Below are positions 1 to 7,826 of a DNA stretch of 29,620 nt, one piece after another. The stretch is from an uncultured Eubacterium sp. (lineage in GTDB: Bacteria; Bacillota; Clostridia; Lachnospirales; Lachnospiraceae), in assembly GCA_948579355.1 (NCBI GenBank), contig CAPAOV010000029.1, forward strand, positions 1 through 29,620, written 5' to 3'. How positions within the stretch are numbered: position 1 is the stretch's first letter; each line of letters starts with the position of its first letter. The position numbers were made by a program, and so were the translations under genes. The notes under the pieces were generated by a model. That model worked only from the letters and a program-made list of their open reading frames with translations, was not told where the DNA came from and searched no databases.

Positions 1-551
1 AGCAGGGCGCCTGCAAGCTTACCTTGAACGTAAAAGAGGGTATCATTCAGGAAGCGTTGGTAGAGACGATTGGCTGTTCCGGCATGACTCATTCCGCAGC
101 TATGGCGTCGGAGATTCTTCCGGGAAGAACGGTTATGGAAGCATTGAATACAGACCTTGTTTGTGATGCTATTAATACGGCAATGAGAGAGTTGTTTTTG
201 CAGATTGTATATGGTAGAACACAGAGTGCATTCTCCGAGGATGGTTTGCCGGTAGGAGCAGGTCTGGAGGACTTGGGAAAAGGACTTCGTTCTCAGGTTG
301 GTACGATGTACGGTACATTGAAAAAGGGTCCCCGTTATCTGGAAATGGCAGAGGGGTATGTGACGGGAATTGCCCTTGATGAAGAAGATATGATAATTGG
401 TTATAAGTTTGTAAGTCTTGGCAAGATGACAGATTTCATTAAAAAAGGCGACGACCCGAACACCGCATATGAAAAGGCATGCGGACAGTATGGCCGTGTA
501 GACGATGCTGTTAAAATCATCGACCCGAGAACTGATGAAGTACTTAAATAA
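1..551 (+). CDS. NifU-like iron-sulfur cluster assembly scaffold protein, 5'-truncated
   Basis: The reading frame is open from base 3 to the stop at 551 and continues upstream of the window (it begins Gln-Gly-Ala-Cys-Lys), so the TTG at 24 is internal and not the start. The visible ~182 residues contain IGCSGMTHSAAMASEILPGR, which resembles the Cys-containing core of the NifU N-terminal scaffold fold (a cysteine, then an Ala/Ser-rich helix, then a Gly-rich turn and 'EAL'). A second cysteine lies near the truncated edge (GAC). In NifU/IscU proteins such cysteines hold a nascent Fe-S cluster. The next gene, 19 bp downstream, is a GGGtGRT-family protein, a pairing I recall as common in Clostridia. 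The family call rests on recalled similarity and genomic pairing. The substrate and partner proteins are not visible. The C-terminal half does not resemble canonical NifU domains. Confidence 0.72.
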   Translation, partial: QGACKLTLNVKEGIIQEALVETIGCSGMTHSAAMASEILPGRTVMEALNTDLVCDAINTAMRELFLQIVYGRTQSAFSEDGLPVGAGLEDLGKGLRSQVGTMYGTLKKGPRYLEMAEGYVTGIALDEEDMIIGYKFVSLGKMTDFIKKGDDPNTAYEKACGQYGRVDDAVKIIDPRTDEVLK

Positions 552-570
552 ATAGAGGAGGAAAGAAATC

Positions 571-1581
571 ATGGCATTATTTGAATCATATGAAAGAAGA
601 ATTGATAAAATCAATGGCGTATTGGCTGAGTATGGTATCTCCTCTATTGAAGAAGCAGAGAAGATTACGAAAGACGCCGGCTTGAATGTATACGACCAAA
701 TTAAGGGCATCCAGCCGATTTGTTTTGAAAATGCATGCTGGGCCTATACAGTAGGCGCTGCCATTGCAATTAAAAAGGGCTGCAAGAGAGCTGCCGACGC
801 AGCGGCTGCAATCGGCGAGGGACTTCAGGCATTCTGTATTCCCGGCTCGGTAGCAGATACCCGTAAAGTAGGTCTTGGACACGGTAATCTTGGAAAAATG
901 CTTTTGGAAGAGGAGACCGAGTGTTTCTGCTTTTTGGCAGGACATGAGTCTTTTGCAGCGGCAGAGGGAGCAATCGGTATTGCGGAGAAAGCAAACAAAG
1001 TTCGTAAAAAGCCTCTTCGTGTTATTTTGAATGGTCTTGGCAAAGACGCTGCACAGATTATCTCCCGTATCAATGGTTTTACTTTTGTAGAGACGGAATA
1101 TGACCCATATAAAAATGAAGTAAAAGAAGTGTTCCGCAAATCTTATTCCGAGGGACTTCGCGCTAAAGTTAATTGTTATGGCGCCAACGATGTGCAGGAG
1201 GGTGTTGCGATTATGCATAAAGAGGGGGTAGATGTATCCATTACCGGTAATTCTACTAACCCTACACGTTTCCAGCATCCGGTAGCAGGTACTTATAAAA
1301 AAGAATGCCTCGAGCAGGGAAAGAAATACTTCTCCGTAGCATCCGGCGGTGGTACGGGACGTACGCTTCATCCGGATAATATGGCTGCCGGCCCGGCTTC
1401 TTACGGTATGACGGATACATTAGGCCGTATGCACAGCGACGCTCAGTTTGCCGGTTCTTCATCCGTACCGGCTCATGTTGAGATGATGGGCTTGATTGGT
1501 GCAGGTAATAACCCAATGGTTGGTATGACAGTAGCAGTAGCAGTTTCGATCCAGGAAGCGGCTGATAATGGGAAGTTCTAG
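571..1581 (+). CDS. GGGtGRT family protein (function unknown, Fe-S associated)
   Basis: This encodes 336 residues starting at ATG 571 behind GGAGGAAAG. The family signature SGGGTGRTLHPDN lies near residue 260, which supports assignment to the GGGtGRT protein family. The chain has no signal peptide or membrane segment, so it should be cytoplasmic. It is rich in Gly-Ala-Ala stretches and has several cysteines (for example IQPICFENACWAYT and ETECFCFLAGHES) that could bind metal or a cofactor. It follows the NifU-like gene by 19 bp with no terminator between, so the two are probably one transcript, and a terminator follows at 1631-1675. The biochemical function is not established as far as I know. 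A role in Fe-S or redox chemistry is inferred from the neighbour only. Confidence 0.85.
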   Translation: MALFESYERRIDKINGVLAEYGISSIEEAEKITKDAGLNVYDQIKGIQPICFENACWAYTVGAAIAIKKGCKRAADAAAAIGEGLQAFCIPGSVADTRKVGLGHGNLGKMLLEEETECFCFLAGHESFAAAEGAIGIAEKANKVRKKPLRVILNGLGKDAAQIISRINGFTFVETEYDPYKNEVKEVFRKSYSEGLRAKVNCYGANDVQEGVAIMHKEGVDVSITGNSTNPTRFQHPVAGTYKKECLEQGKKYFSVASGGGTGRTLHPDNMAAGPASYGMTDTLGRMHSDAQFAGSSSVPAHVEMMGLIGAGNNPMVGMTVAVAVSIQEAADNGKF

Positions 1582-1602
1582 TAAAATGGCTTAGAACCCT
1601 CT

Positions 1603-1623
1603 AACTGTTTCAAAGAAACAGTT
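1603..1623 (+). other. Short perfect hairpin after the GGGtGRT gene
   Basis: AACTGTTTC-AAA-GAAACAGTT forms a perfect 9-bp stem with a 3-nt loop, 22 bp after the stop codon. It lacks a good T tract, so alone it is a weak terminator. It may stabilise the 3' end or act together with the terminator just downstream. Confidence 0.5.
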
Positions 1624-1630
1624 TAATTGG

Positions 1631-1675
1631 GGAGCAAATCGGATTTGGTTTTGTCTGGTTTGCTCTCTTTTTTTG
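1631..1675 (+). terminator. Rho-independent terminator of the NifU-like/GGGtGRT operon
   Basis: GGAGCAAA (1631-1638) pairs with TTTGCTCT (1659-1666), enclosing a 20-nt loop, and is followed by CTTTTTTTG. The long loop makes it imperfect, but the position 50 bp after the stop and the seven-T run fit an intrinsic terminator. Confidence 0.7.
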
Positions 1676-1677
1676 TG

Positions 1678-1732
1678 CTATAAGACGCTGTAAGACCTGC
1701 TATAAGACCAGATGAAAATCATTAGGTCTTAC
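1678..1732. repeat. Clustered TAAGAC repeats with an inverted copy
   Basis: The motif TAAGAC occurs three times (1681, 1691, 1703), twice inside CTATAAGAC. An inverted copy, GGTCTTAC, at 1725-1732 can pair with GTAAGACC at 1690-1697 or, over 7 bp, with TAAGACC at 1703-1709. Two alternative hairpins are therefore possible in the gap between the terminator and the next gene. No T tract follows. I assign no function. Confidence 0.4.
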
Positions 1733-1849
1733 GGTGGATTTTTCAGGCTGATATCTGGGCTGTCGGGACATTATTTTTGATTTCATACTGAAATATTTTT
1801 CTTGTTGTGTTATTATATAAATAAGAAAACTTTGAAAGGCGGTGATACC

Positions 1850-2086
1850 ATGACAGAACGATTGACATGGCAGGAGATTCAGACGCAGTATCCTGACCAG
1901 TGGGTTGGTCTGGTGGAAGTTAAGTATTTAAATGATGATGGGGTATCAATCGAATCAGCGGTTGTGAAATATACAGATTTGTCAAAAGGCGAACTGACAA
2001 AACGGATGCTGGATGGAGAGATTATTTCAAGATATACGACGCCGGACAATGTGTTCCAGATGGGTATGGTGGAGGTACATGGATGA
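1850..2086 (+). CDS. Small protein of unknown function paired with a retropepsin-like protease
   Basis: The preferred start is ATG 1850 (78 residues), which has AAGGCGGTG 6-8 bases upstream. An upstream in-frame TTG-type start would add residues read from an AT-rich leader. The protein is soluble and acidic, with an N-terminal motif LTWQEIQTQYPDQWVGLVEV and a VVKYTDLSKGEL stretch. Its stop overlaps the start of the retropepsin-like gene by four bases (ATGA), which implies translational coupling. I do not recognise a named family. I have the impression that similar small proteins sit beside single-domain aspartic proteases in Clostridia and some Cyanobacteria. It could be a partner, substrate or inhibitor of the protease; nothing in the sequence decides between these. 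Confidence 0.7.
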   Translation: MTERLTWQEIQTQYPDQWVGLVEVKYLNDDGVSIESAVVKYTDLSKGELTKRMLDGEIISRYTTPDNVFQMGMVEVHG

Positions 2087-2544
2087 AACAATTTACGTTG
2101 AGATTAGACGCCAGACAGCAGAGACCTGTAGTAGCGTTAAAGAATGGTTTGTCTGCACTTCTGGACACCGGGGCATACTTTCCTGTATGGACTGACTCAG
2201 AGGAAGTGCTGGTGTCGGGGATGGGAGGTACACTGGTGCGAAAGCACGTACCATTCATTGGTTTTGGGGGTACTGCTTATGGCAATCTTTATCAGGTGAC
2301 GCTAGAAGTCGGCGGACTGATATTTCCCAATATGCACATAATCGCTAATGATGAGTTGGAATTGTCGTATAATCTCATTTTAAGTGCTACGATGTTCCAA
2401 GGTTTAATCTATGAGATTGATGATAAGAACCATAAACTCAATATTGCCCTGCCGCAGGGGGAAAGTAATGTGCGGAATTTAAAAATAGAGGATAAGAACG
2501 GGCATTTGCATGTTTTATGCCATTCTACACTTTTCAGGATTTAA
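2083..2544 (+). CDS. Retropepsin-like aspartic protease domain protein
   Basis: This encodes 153 residues starting at ATG 2083, coupled to the preceding gene by an ATGA overlap. The catalytic triplet D28-T-G, in the context SALLDTGAYFPVW, is the hallmark of retropepsin-like proteases, and the downstream LILSATMFQGL fits the family's second hydrophobic-Gly-like element that ends the fold (usually IIG/ILG). Like retroviral proteases, one chain carries one DTG, so activity would need a homodimer. There is no signal peptide or transmembrane helix, so a cytoplasmic location is likely. The substrate is unknown. Beyond the stop codon another frame carries a charged, coding-like stretch (see 2510-2623), so the C terminus may be altered. 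The family call is fairly secure; the role is not. Confidence 0.78.
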   Translation: MKQFTLRLDARQQRPVVALKNGLSALLDTGAYFPVWTDSEEVLVSGMGGTLVRKHVPFIGFGGTAYGNLYQVTLEVGGLIFPNMHIIANDELELSYNLILSATMFQGLIYEIDDKNHKLNIALPQGESNVRNLKIEDKNGHLHVLCHSTLFRI

Positions 2545-2623
2545 CCCAGATAAGGAATTGGAGGAGGCACGTAAAGAGCGTTATGATAATATGAGGTATA
2601 GACATAATGATGACAATATTTAA
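2510..2623 (+). other. Possible short ORF or frameshifted C-terminal tail of the protease
   Basis: In the frame offset from the protease gene, an ATG at 2510 opens 37 codons ending at TAA 2621-2623. The product includes NPDKELEEARKERYDNMR, a charged, helix-like sequence that looks like real protein rather than a shadow frame. It has no clear ribosome site. It could be a small gene, a tail joined by frameshifting, or the remnant of a longer protease C terminus cut off by an indel near 2530. The following carboxypeptidase gene starts inside it at 2607. Confidence 0.3.
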
Positions 2624-3785
2624 TGATGAAATGATTATTCGGAACCATATCCGAAGCCAGCGTGCAGTTGAGAAAAAACACGGAAAAACATTTTTAGCAA
2701 TCATTTTAATCGCAGTGATGATAATTGCAAGCTCATGTCCTGTATATGCAAAGACATCAAAGATATCCTTGTCTTTAAGCGGCAAACGGGCAGTTATCAT
2801 GGACATGGACAGCGGTAAGGTAATATACAGTAAAAATCCAAAGACAAAATGTCATAACGCCAGTACCACAAAGCTGATGACTGCTATTGTGGCAGTGGAG
2901 AAAAATAAGTCATTGGAAAAAAAGATAAGGATTTCTTCAAAGGCAAATAGCGTAAACTGGGGCAGGATTGGGATGAATACCGGTGACCGCTATTATCTTC
3001 GGGATCTCTTATATGCAATGCTGCTTCCTTCCGCTAACGACTGTGCAATAGCAGTGGCAGAGGGAACCAGCGGCAGTGTGAATAAATTTATGAAAGAGGT
3101 GAATAAAAAAGCGAAAAAGATTGGCTGCAAAAATACACATTTCGGAACACCGAATGGGTTGCGCTCCAGCAAAACCCATTATACCACGGCATATGATCTG
3201 GCATTGATTATGCGATATGCTTATAATAATGATACAATCCGGAAAATTCTCAAAAAGAAGAGATATTCTTTCAAAAGCATAAAAGGCAGATATCATTCTG
3301 TCACCAGCACGAATCATCTGTTGGGCAGCGAGGCTTACTATTGCCTTGGTAAGACTGGCAGTGGCTGGACTGCAAAGTATTGCTTTGCCGGAGCGTATAC
3401 ATATAAGGGACATAATTATGCGATTGTGACATTGGGAAGTTCCGGAGATGGTAAACGTTTTCAGGACGCGAGGAAGATGATTTCCGCCTGTAAAAAGAAT
3501 GCCAGAGAAGTTCAAAAGAGTCTTTCTCTGAATAAATCTTCTGTACAAATGGAAATGGATTCTACCGTAAAATTAAAAGTGAAAGGAATCAGAGCTGATG
3601 TAGAATGGAGCAGTAAGGATGAGAGTGTTGCCACCGTTGACGAGAATGGCAGGGTAACTGCTAAAAAAGCAGGAGAAACTGTCATTGCAGCTAAGGTTTA
3701 TGGTAAAACATTGAAGTGCGGGGTTACAGTGAGTGATAAGAATGAGCAGAATGAGTCGATTTGCCCAGAAAGGGAAATTGAATAA
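2607..3785 (+). CDS. D-alanyl-D-alanine carboxypeptidase (peptidase S11) with C-terminal Big2 domain
   Basis: This is a serine carboxypeptidase that removes the terminal D-Ala of peptidoglycan stem peptides outside the membrane. All three penicillin-binding motifs are present: S86-TT-K89, S142-A-N144 and K249-TG. A hydrophobic segment at about 29-45 followed by CPVYA gives a signal peptide with an unusually long basic N-region. After the catalytic domain, residues ~295-380 form a Big2-like Ig domain (VEWSSKDESVATVDENGRVTAKKAG), where typical DacA/DacF enzymes have a beta-sandwich and an amphipathic anchor. There is no obvious membrane anchor at the C terminus. The start is either of two adjacent ATGs (2607, 2610) with only a weak GAGG upstream. 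A lipoprotein gene and a GH43 gene follow on the same strand. Confidence 0.9.
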   Translation: MMTIFNDEMIIRNHIRSQRAVEKKHGKTFLAIILIAVMIIASSCPVYAKTSKISLSLSGKRAVIMDMDSGKVIYSKNPKTKCHNASTTKLMTAIVAVEKNKSLEKKIRISSKANSVNWGRIGMNTGDRYYLRDLLYAMLLPSANDCAIAVAEGTSGSVNKFMKEVNKKAKKIGCKNTHFGTPNGLRSSKTHYTTAYDLALIMRYAYNNDTIRKILKKKRYSFKSIKGRYHSVTSTNHLLGSEAYYCLGKTGSGWTAKYCFAGAYTYKGHNYAIVTLGSSGDGKRFQDARKMISACKKNAREVQKSLSLNKSSVQMEMDSTVKLKVKGIRADVEWSSKDESVATVDENGRVTAKKAGETVIAAKVYGKTLKCGVTVSDKNEQNESICPEREIE

Positions 3786-3872
3786 AAGGATTCATGCATC
3801 TATATAATATTGCTATAAAGCTTTGTTTTTCACTTTGTATGAAAAATAGTTACAAATGTAGGAGGGAAAGAA

Positions 3873-4271
3873 ATGAAAAAAGTGTTAATCATACTTCTGT
3901 TTTGTTGTTCCGTAGGAATTATAGGATGTTCAGATACATCAAAAGAAGATGAAAAAACAGAGGTAAATAATATACTTGTAGATAAATATTACGTGGGAAG
4001 TATTAATTATTCGGCACATGTAATTAAATTTGATAAAGATGGAGTAGTTCAGTGGATAGATTGTGGACTTGGAAGAGAAAAGGATAGTAGAAAAAAATAT
4101 TATGGTGTATACGAGGTGAATAATAGAAAATTAACATTGACTTTATCCGGTCAGAAAGAGATGATTTGTGTTATTCATGATGATGGCAAAGCCATAACGA
4201 TTAATGGGACAGAATTTAATTTATCTCCAAAAGATAAGTTATCAGAAAAAACTTTAAAAGAATTTGATTAG
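3873..4271 (+). CDS. Small putative lipoprotein
   Basis: The 132-residue product starts at ATG 3873 behind AGGAGGGAAAG. The N terminus is a lipoprotein signal: KK, a hydrophobic core, then IIGC with the lipidated cysteine at position 19, followed by a charged linker (DTSKEDEKTE). The mature part is a small, probably beta-rich domain (YYVGSINYSAHVIKFDKDG, KKYYGVYEVNNRKLTLTLSG) reminiscent of small calycin-like or lipocalin-like secreted domains, but I recognise no family. The gene is AT-rich compared with the arginine genes downstream. There is about 90 bp to the preceding carboxypeptidase gene and about 130 bp to the next gene, so it may be transcribed alone. Confidence 0.75.
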   Translation: MKKVLIILLFCCSVGIIGCSDTSKEDEKTEVNNILVDKYYVGSINYSAHVIKFDKDGVVQWIDCGLGREKDSRKKYYGVYEVNNRKLTLTLSGQKEMICVIHDDGKAITINGTEFNLSPKDKLSEKTLKEFD

Positions 4272-4344
4272 ATACATTTGCTGAAAATGTCAATTTATCC
4301 ACGAAAAATATCATAGTTTTTGTTATATGTGAGGCTTATAATAG

Positions 4345-4384
4345 AAGTGTTATAAAAAAGAAGTGAAGCTTGTTTATGACACTT
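4345..4384 (+). other. 12-bp stem-loop in the leader of the GH43 gene
   Basis: AAGTGTTATAAA (4345-4356) pairs with TTTATGACACTT (4373-4384) over 12 bp with one U-G pair and a 16-nt loop. It ends 7 bases before the GGAGGT ribosome site of the GH43 gene. A TATAAT at 4336-4341 lies just upstream, so the hairpin would be near the 5' end of the mRNA, where it could protect the transcript or modulate initiation. The role is inferred. Confidence 0.4.
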
Positions 4385-4400
4385 TAGAATGGAGGTAACT

Positions 4401-6461
4401 ATGAAAAAAACATGGAAAAAGGCAATATCCGGTGTTTTAGTAGCCGCATTATGTATATGTGGTTTGTCGGGAGCGCCGGAGCAGGCGGAGGCGAAGAAGA
4501 AAGCTTCCCTGAAAACAAAAACGATTAAAGTACAAAAGGGTAAAAGTAAACGTATTGTGATAAAAAACAAAAATAAAAAATGTCGTTATACTTTTACGAG
4601 CAACAAAAAAAAGATAGCTACGGTTTCCAAAAAAGGTGTTGTTAAGGGAAAGAAAAAAGGAACAGCAAAAATCACCGTTAAGGAAATTAGCAAAAAAGGT
4701 AAAAAGAGAAAATTAGGTAAGGTTAAAGTTACCGTTAAAACAATTACGAAAGAACAGGAGACACCGAGCACAAGCAATACAGGTAACTCGAATGTGGGAA
4801 ATACAGCTACGGCGACTCCGACTCCGACAAATGTTCCGGATACGCCACCGGCTACGGCAACAGCTACAGCAACGGCAACAGCGACGCAGGGAACACAAAA
4901 GCCGACCAAAGTTCCATTGCCGACAGATTTGCCTGCGGAACTGGTATCGCCAAAGGCAACGATAGCGCCGGGAACGTTAGCGGTAGCAGATAAGCCGTTG
5001 ATGTATTCCGATATACCGGATTTGGATTACATACGTGTCGGGGATGATTACTATATGGTAAGTACGACGATGTTTTTGAATCCGGGCGTGCCGATTATGC
5101 ACTCTACTGATTTAGTACATTGGGAAATTATCTCTTATGTTTATGATACGATGGAAGACAATGATACGACGAATCTGCTCAATGGCAAACAATGTTATGG
5201 AAAAGGGTCATGGGCGGCCAGTCTCCGCTATAATGAGAATGAGAAGTTGTATTATGTATGCTTTTCCAGTAACGACCAGTCGAAATTTTACATCTATACA
5301 ACAGACGATATTACGAGCGGTAATTGGAAAAAGCATACGTCCAACGGTTCAAGGCATGACCCGGGTCTGTTGTTTGATGGCGACAAGAAGTATATCTTCT
5401 CCGGAAATGGAAATATCAGTATGCAGGAGTTTACATTGACGGAAGATGGGATAAAAAATATCGGCTCGGCAAAAACGGTTATCAAAAAAGCTTCTACTTC
5501 TAACATTGTCAGCATTGAGGGAGCGCATGCTTACAAGATTGGAGAGTATTACTATCTGTTCTTCATCGAGTGGCCAAAGAATGGTCAGAGAATGGAATGG
5601 TGTTACCGGACAAAATCGCTGACAGACGAATGGGAAGGCCGCGTTGTGTTCTGCAGCGAGGGTATTGCGCAGGGCGGTATACTGGATACAAAGTACGGTG
5701 ATTGGTACGGCTTGCTCTTTAAGGACAATGGCGCCGTAGGACGTACTCCTGTACTTCTCGAAGTTTACTGGGTTGACGGATGGCCGGTAATGGGAAGCAA
5801 CGGCGGTAAAGCCAGTGCCATGGACGGAATGGAAGTAAATCTGACGAGCAATGGCAAATCCTATATTTATGCCGATGATGATTTTAATTATACGGAAAAT
5901 AAACTGCAGCTTGTATGGCAGTGGAATCATAATCCGGACAATGCGAACTGGTCAGTAACGGAGCGCGAGGGATATCTTCGTCTGAAGACGGGAACGAAAG
6001 CGGACACGATTATGAATGCGCGCAATTCCCTTACACAGAGAACTTATGGCCCGACGTGCACAAGTGAGGTTGGCATTGATGTAAGTAATATGAAAGATGG
6101 CGACTATGCCGGTATATGTGCATTTGCTAATCTTTATGGACAGGTTGGCGTTATGAAAGAGGGCGGCAAGACATATTTGTATTACGGAACGGCTACCGGA
6201 AACAAGGAAATGACTGTCAGTGACGCCAATAAAGTTGAGTTGAAGCAGTCGGAAGTGAAGTTAAAGATTTCATATGACTTTACGAAGAGCAAGGCATCTT
6301 TTGCCTATTCATTAGATGGCACTGAATGGACAACGATTGGCGGAAATCTTTCTATGGTATATGATTTAACCGTATTTATGGGATATCGTACCTACTTGTA
6401 CAATTACGCGACAAAGGAAACCGGTGGATATGTAGATTTTGATTACTATAAAATTTATTAA
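4401..6461 (+). CDS. Secreted GH43-family glycoside hydrolase with lysine-rich Big2-like N-terminal module
   Basis: The start is ATG 4401 (686 residues) because GGAGGT lies directly upstream; an in-frame ATG at 4389 overlaps that site. Order: signal peptide (1-31, ending AEA), a very lysine-rich Big2-like module (~35-115), a Thr/Ala/Pro linker (~118-180), a five-bladed-propeller GH43 catalytic domain (~195-500), and a C-terminal beta-sandwich (~505-686) like the concanavalin-type domain of many GH43 beta-xylosidases. Candidate catalytic residues are D209 (PDLDYIRVGDDYYM, base), D320 (SRHDPGLLFD, pKa modulator) and E373 (SIEGAHAYKIGEYYYLF, acid). Such enzymes cleave beta-xylosides or alpha-arabinosides from plant polysaccharides; the exact substrate cannot be read. 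There is no sortase motif, so retention may depend on the basic module. A bidirectional terminator follows. Confidence 0.87.
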   Translation: MKKTWKKAISGVLVAALCICGLSGAPEQAEAKKKASLKTKTIKVQKGKSKRIVIKNKNKKCRYTFTSNKKKIATVSKKGVVKGKKKGTAKITVKEISKKGKKRKLGKVKVTVKTITKEQETPSTSNTGNSNVGNTATATPTPTNVPDTPPATATATATATATQGTQKPTKVPLPTDLPAELVSPKATIAPGTLAVADKPLMYSDIPDLDYIRVGDDYYMVSTTMFLNPGVPIMHSTDLVHWEIISYVYDTMEDNDTTNLLNGKQCYGKGSWAASLRYNENEKLYYVCFSSNDQSKFYIYTTDDITSGNWKKHTSNGSRHDPGLLFDGDKKYIFSGNGNISMQEFTLTEDGIKNIGSAKTVIKKASTSNIVSIEGAHAYKIGEYYYLFFIEWPKNGQRMEWCYRTKSLTDEWEGRVVFCSEGIAQGGILDTKYGDWYGLLFKDNGAVGRTPVLLEVYWVDGWPVMGSNGGKASAMDGMEVNLTSNGKSYIYADDDFNYTENKLQLVWQWNHNPDNANWSVTEREGYLRLKTGTKADTIMNARNSLTQRTYGPTCTSEVGIDVSNMKDGDYAGICAFANLYGQVGVMKEGGKTYLYYGTATGNKEMTVSDANKVELKQSEVKLKISYDFTKSKASFAYSLDGTEWTTIGGNLSMVYDLTVFMGYRTYLYNYATKETGGYVDFDYYKIY
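4851..4886 (+). repeat. Hexanucleotide GCNACN tandem repeat encoding an Ala-Thr linker
   Basis: Six consecutive 6-bp units of the form GCNACN encode (Ala-Thr)6 in the interdomain linker of the GH43 enzyme. The third positions vary (T, A or G), so it is degenerate at DNA level but could still change copy number in frame. Confidence 0.7.
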
Positions 6462-6477
6462 TTAATGAGTTTAAACG

Positions 6478-6514
6478 AAAACAGACCCAGCCTTGATGCT
6501 GGGTCTGTTTTTTC
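6478..6514. terminator. Bidirectional terminator between the GH43 gene and argG
   Basis: ACAGACCCAGC (6481-6491) pairs perfectly over 11 bp with GCTGGGTCTGT (6498-6508) around a 6-nt loop, followed by TTTTT on the plus strand. The reverse strand reads into a TTTTCGTTT tail. It sits between convergent genes and should stop transcription both ways. Confidence 0.92.
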
Positions 6515-6538
6515 AGTAAATCTTAAATAAGACAGTTT

Positions 6539-7756
6539 TTAGTTGTTGTCTGCTTCAGCCATTTTCATGGCGCGGACTTTCGTGGAAAGACCAAACAGGT
6601 TAATAAATCCTTCTGCATCATGGTGGTCATACAAATCTCCCGTAGTAAACGAGGCAATGCTTTCGTTGTACAAACTATAAGGTGAAGTTGTGCCTGCTTT
6701 AATGATGTTGCCTTTGTACAGTTTAAATTTCACTTCTCCGGTTATATAGCGTTGTGTAGATTCAATAAATGCCTGAACTGCCTCGCGCAGAGGAGAGAAC
6801 CATTTTCCCTCGTAACAGATTTGGGCAAGTTTATTTCCCATATCCATTTTAACGGCATAAGTATCACGGTCAAGAATTAACTCCTCTAACTGTTGATGTG
6901 CCTCGTACAAAATAGTTCCGCCCGGTGTCTCATAAACGCCGCGTGATTTCATGCCGACTACGCGGTTTTCTACGATATCTACGATGCCAATTCCATGTTT
7001 GCCGCCGAGTTCATTTAAGGTACGGATGATATCGGAAACTTTCATTTCTTTTCCGTTTACACTCTTTGGAATGCCAGCTTCAAATGTCATAGTAACATAT
7101 TCCCCGTCTTCCGGAGCTTTTTCCGGTGTTGTTCCGAGAACAAGAAGATGTTCATAATTAGGCTCCTTGTCCGGCTCTTCCAATTCCAGACCCTCATGGC
7201 TGATGTGCCATAAGTTGCGGTCACGGCTGTAGCTGCTATCGGCAGAGAATGGGAGATTAATGCCGTGCTCTTTACAGTAGGCAATCTCTGACTCGCGGGA
7301 ATCCAACGTCCACTTGTCATTTCTCCATGCAGCGATTATTTTAAGGTCGGGAGCTAACGCCTTGATTCCGAGTTCAAAACGAATCTGGTCGTTTCCTTTT
7401 CCTGTTGCGCCATGGCAGATAGCCGTAGCATTTTCCTTGCGGGCAATCTCAACGAGGCGCTTTGCGATTACCGGACGCGCCATGGATGTACCGAGCAGAT
7501 ATTTGTTCTCATAGACAGCATGCGCCTGTACGCATGGTATAACATATTCATCACAAAATTCGTCAATGACATCTTCGATGTATAACTTGGAAGCGCCGCA
7601 CAGTTTAGCTCTCTCTTCCAAACCATCTAATTCTTCTCCCTGCCCGCAGTCAATGCAGACGCAGATTACTTCATAATCAAAGTTTTCCTTCAGCCATGGA
7701 ATGATTGCCGTTGTATCCAGACCGCCGGAATAAGCCAAGATAACTTTTTCTTTCAT
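6539..7756 (-). CDS. argG: Argininosuccinate synthase
   Basis: The 405-residue product joins citrulline and aspartate with ATP to make argininosuccinate, the second-last step of arginine synthesis, in the cytoplasm. The N terminus carries the PP-loop ATP motif AYSGGLDTT (residues 8-16), followed by CVCIDCGQGEE. Further family stretches include TGKGNDQIRFE and SADSSYSRDRNLWHIS. Length matches the family (about 400). The start ATG at 7756 is preceded on the minus strand by GGAGGTTTTACT. It is transcribed divergently from argCJBD, with its own promoter and an ArgR-box-like palindrome. argH, the usual partner, is not in the window. Confidence 0.98.
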   Translation of the reverse strand: MKEKVILAYSGGLDTTAIIPWLKENFDYEVICVCIDCGQGEELDGLEERAKLCGASKLYIEDVIDEFCDEYVIPCVQAHAVYENKYLLGTSMARPVIAKRLVEIARKENATAICHGATGKGNDQIRFELGIKALAPDLKIIAAWRNDKWTLDSRESEIAYCKEHGINLPFSADSSYSRDRNLWHISHEGLELEEPDKEPNYEHLLVLGTTPEKAPEDGEYVTMTFEAGIPKSVNGKEMKVSDIIRTLNELGGKHGIGIVDIVENRVVGMKSRGVYETPGGTILYEAHQQLEELILDRDTYAVKMDMGNKLAQICYEGKWFSPLREAVQAFIESTQRYITGEVKFKLYKGNIIKAGTTSPYSLYNESIASFTTGDLYDHHDAEGFINLFGLSTKVRAMKMAEADNN

Positions 7757-7826
7757 AGTAAAACCTCCATATAATTATTGATTAGGATACCGGGACAATT
7801 GTCAGGGTAAAATCCAACTGCTATTA

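Noticed and set aside
24..26. TTG as the start of the first gene
   Set aside because: The frame is open through base 3 with protein-like residues including a cysteine, so the gene begins upstream of the window.
586..1371. Long minus-strand open frame (261 codons) opposite the GGGtGRT gene
   Set aside because: Its composition is Cys/Arg/Phe-rich and shadow-like, it has no convincing ribosome site, and the plus strand carries a recognised family.
4586..4909. Minus-strand open frame rich in Val-Ala repeats opposite the GH43 linker
   Set aside because: It is the mirror of the Ala-Thr repeat and lysine-rich coding sequence on the plus strand.
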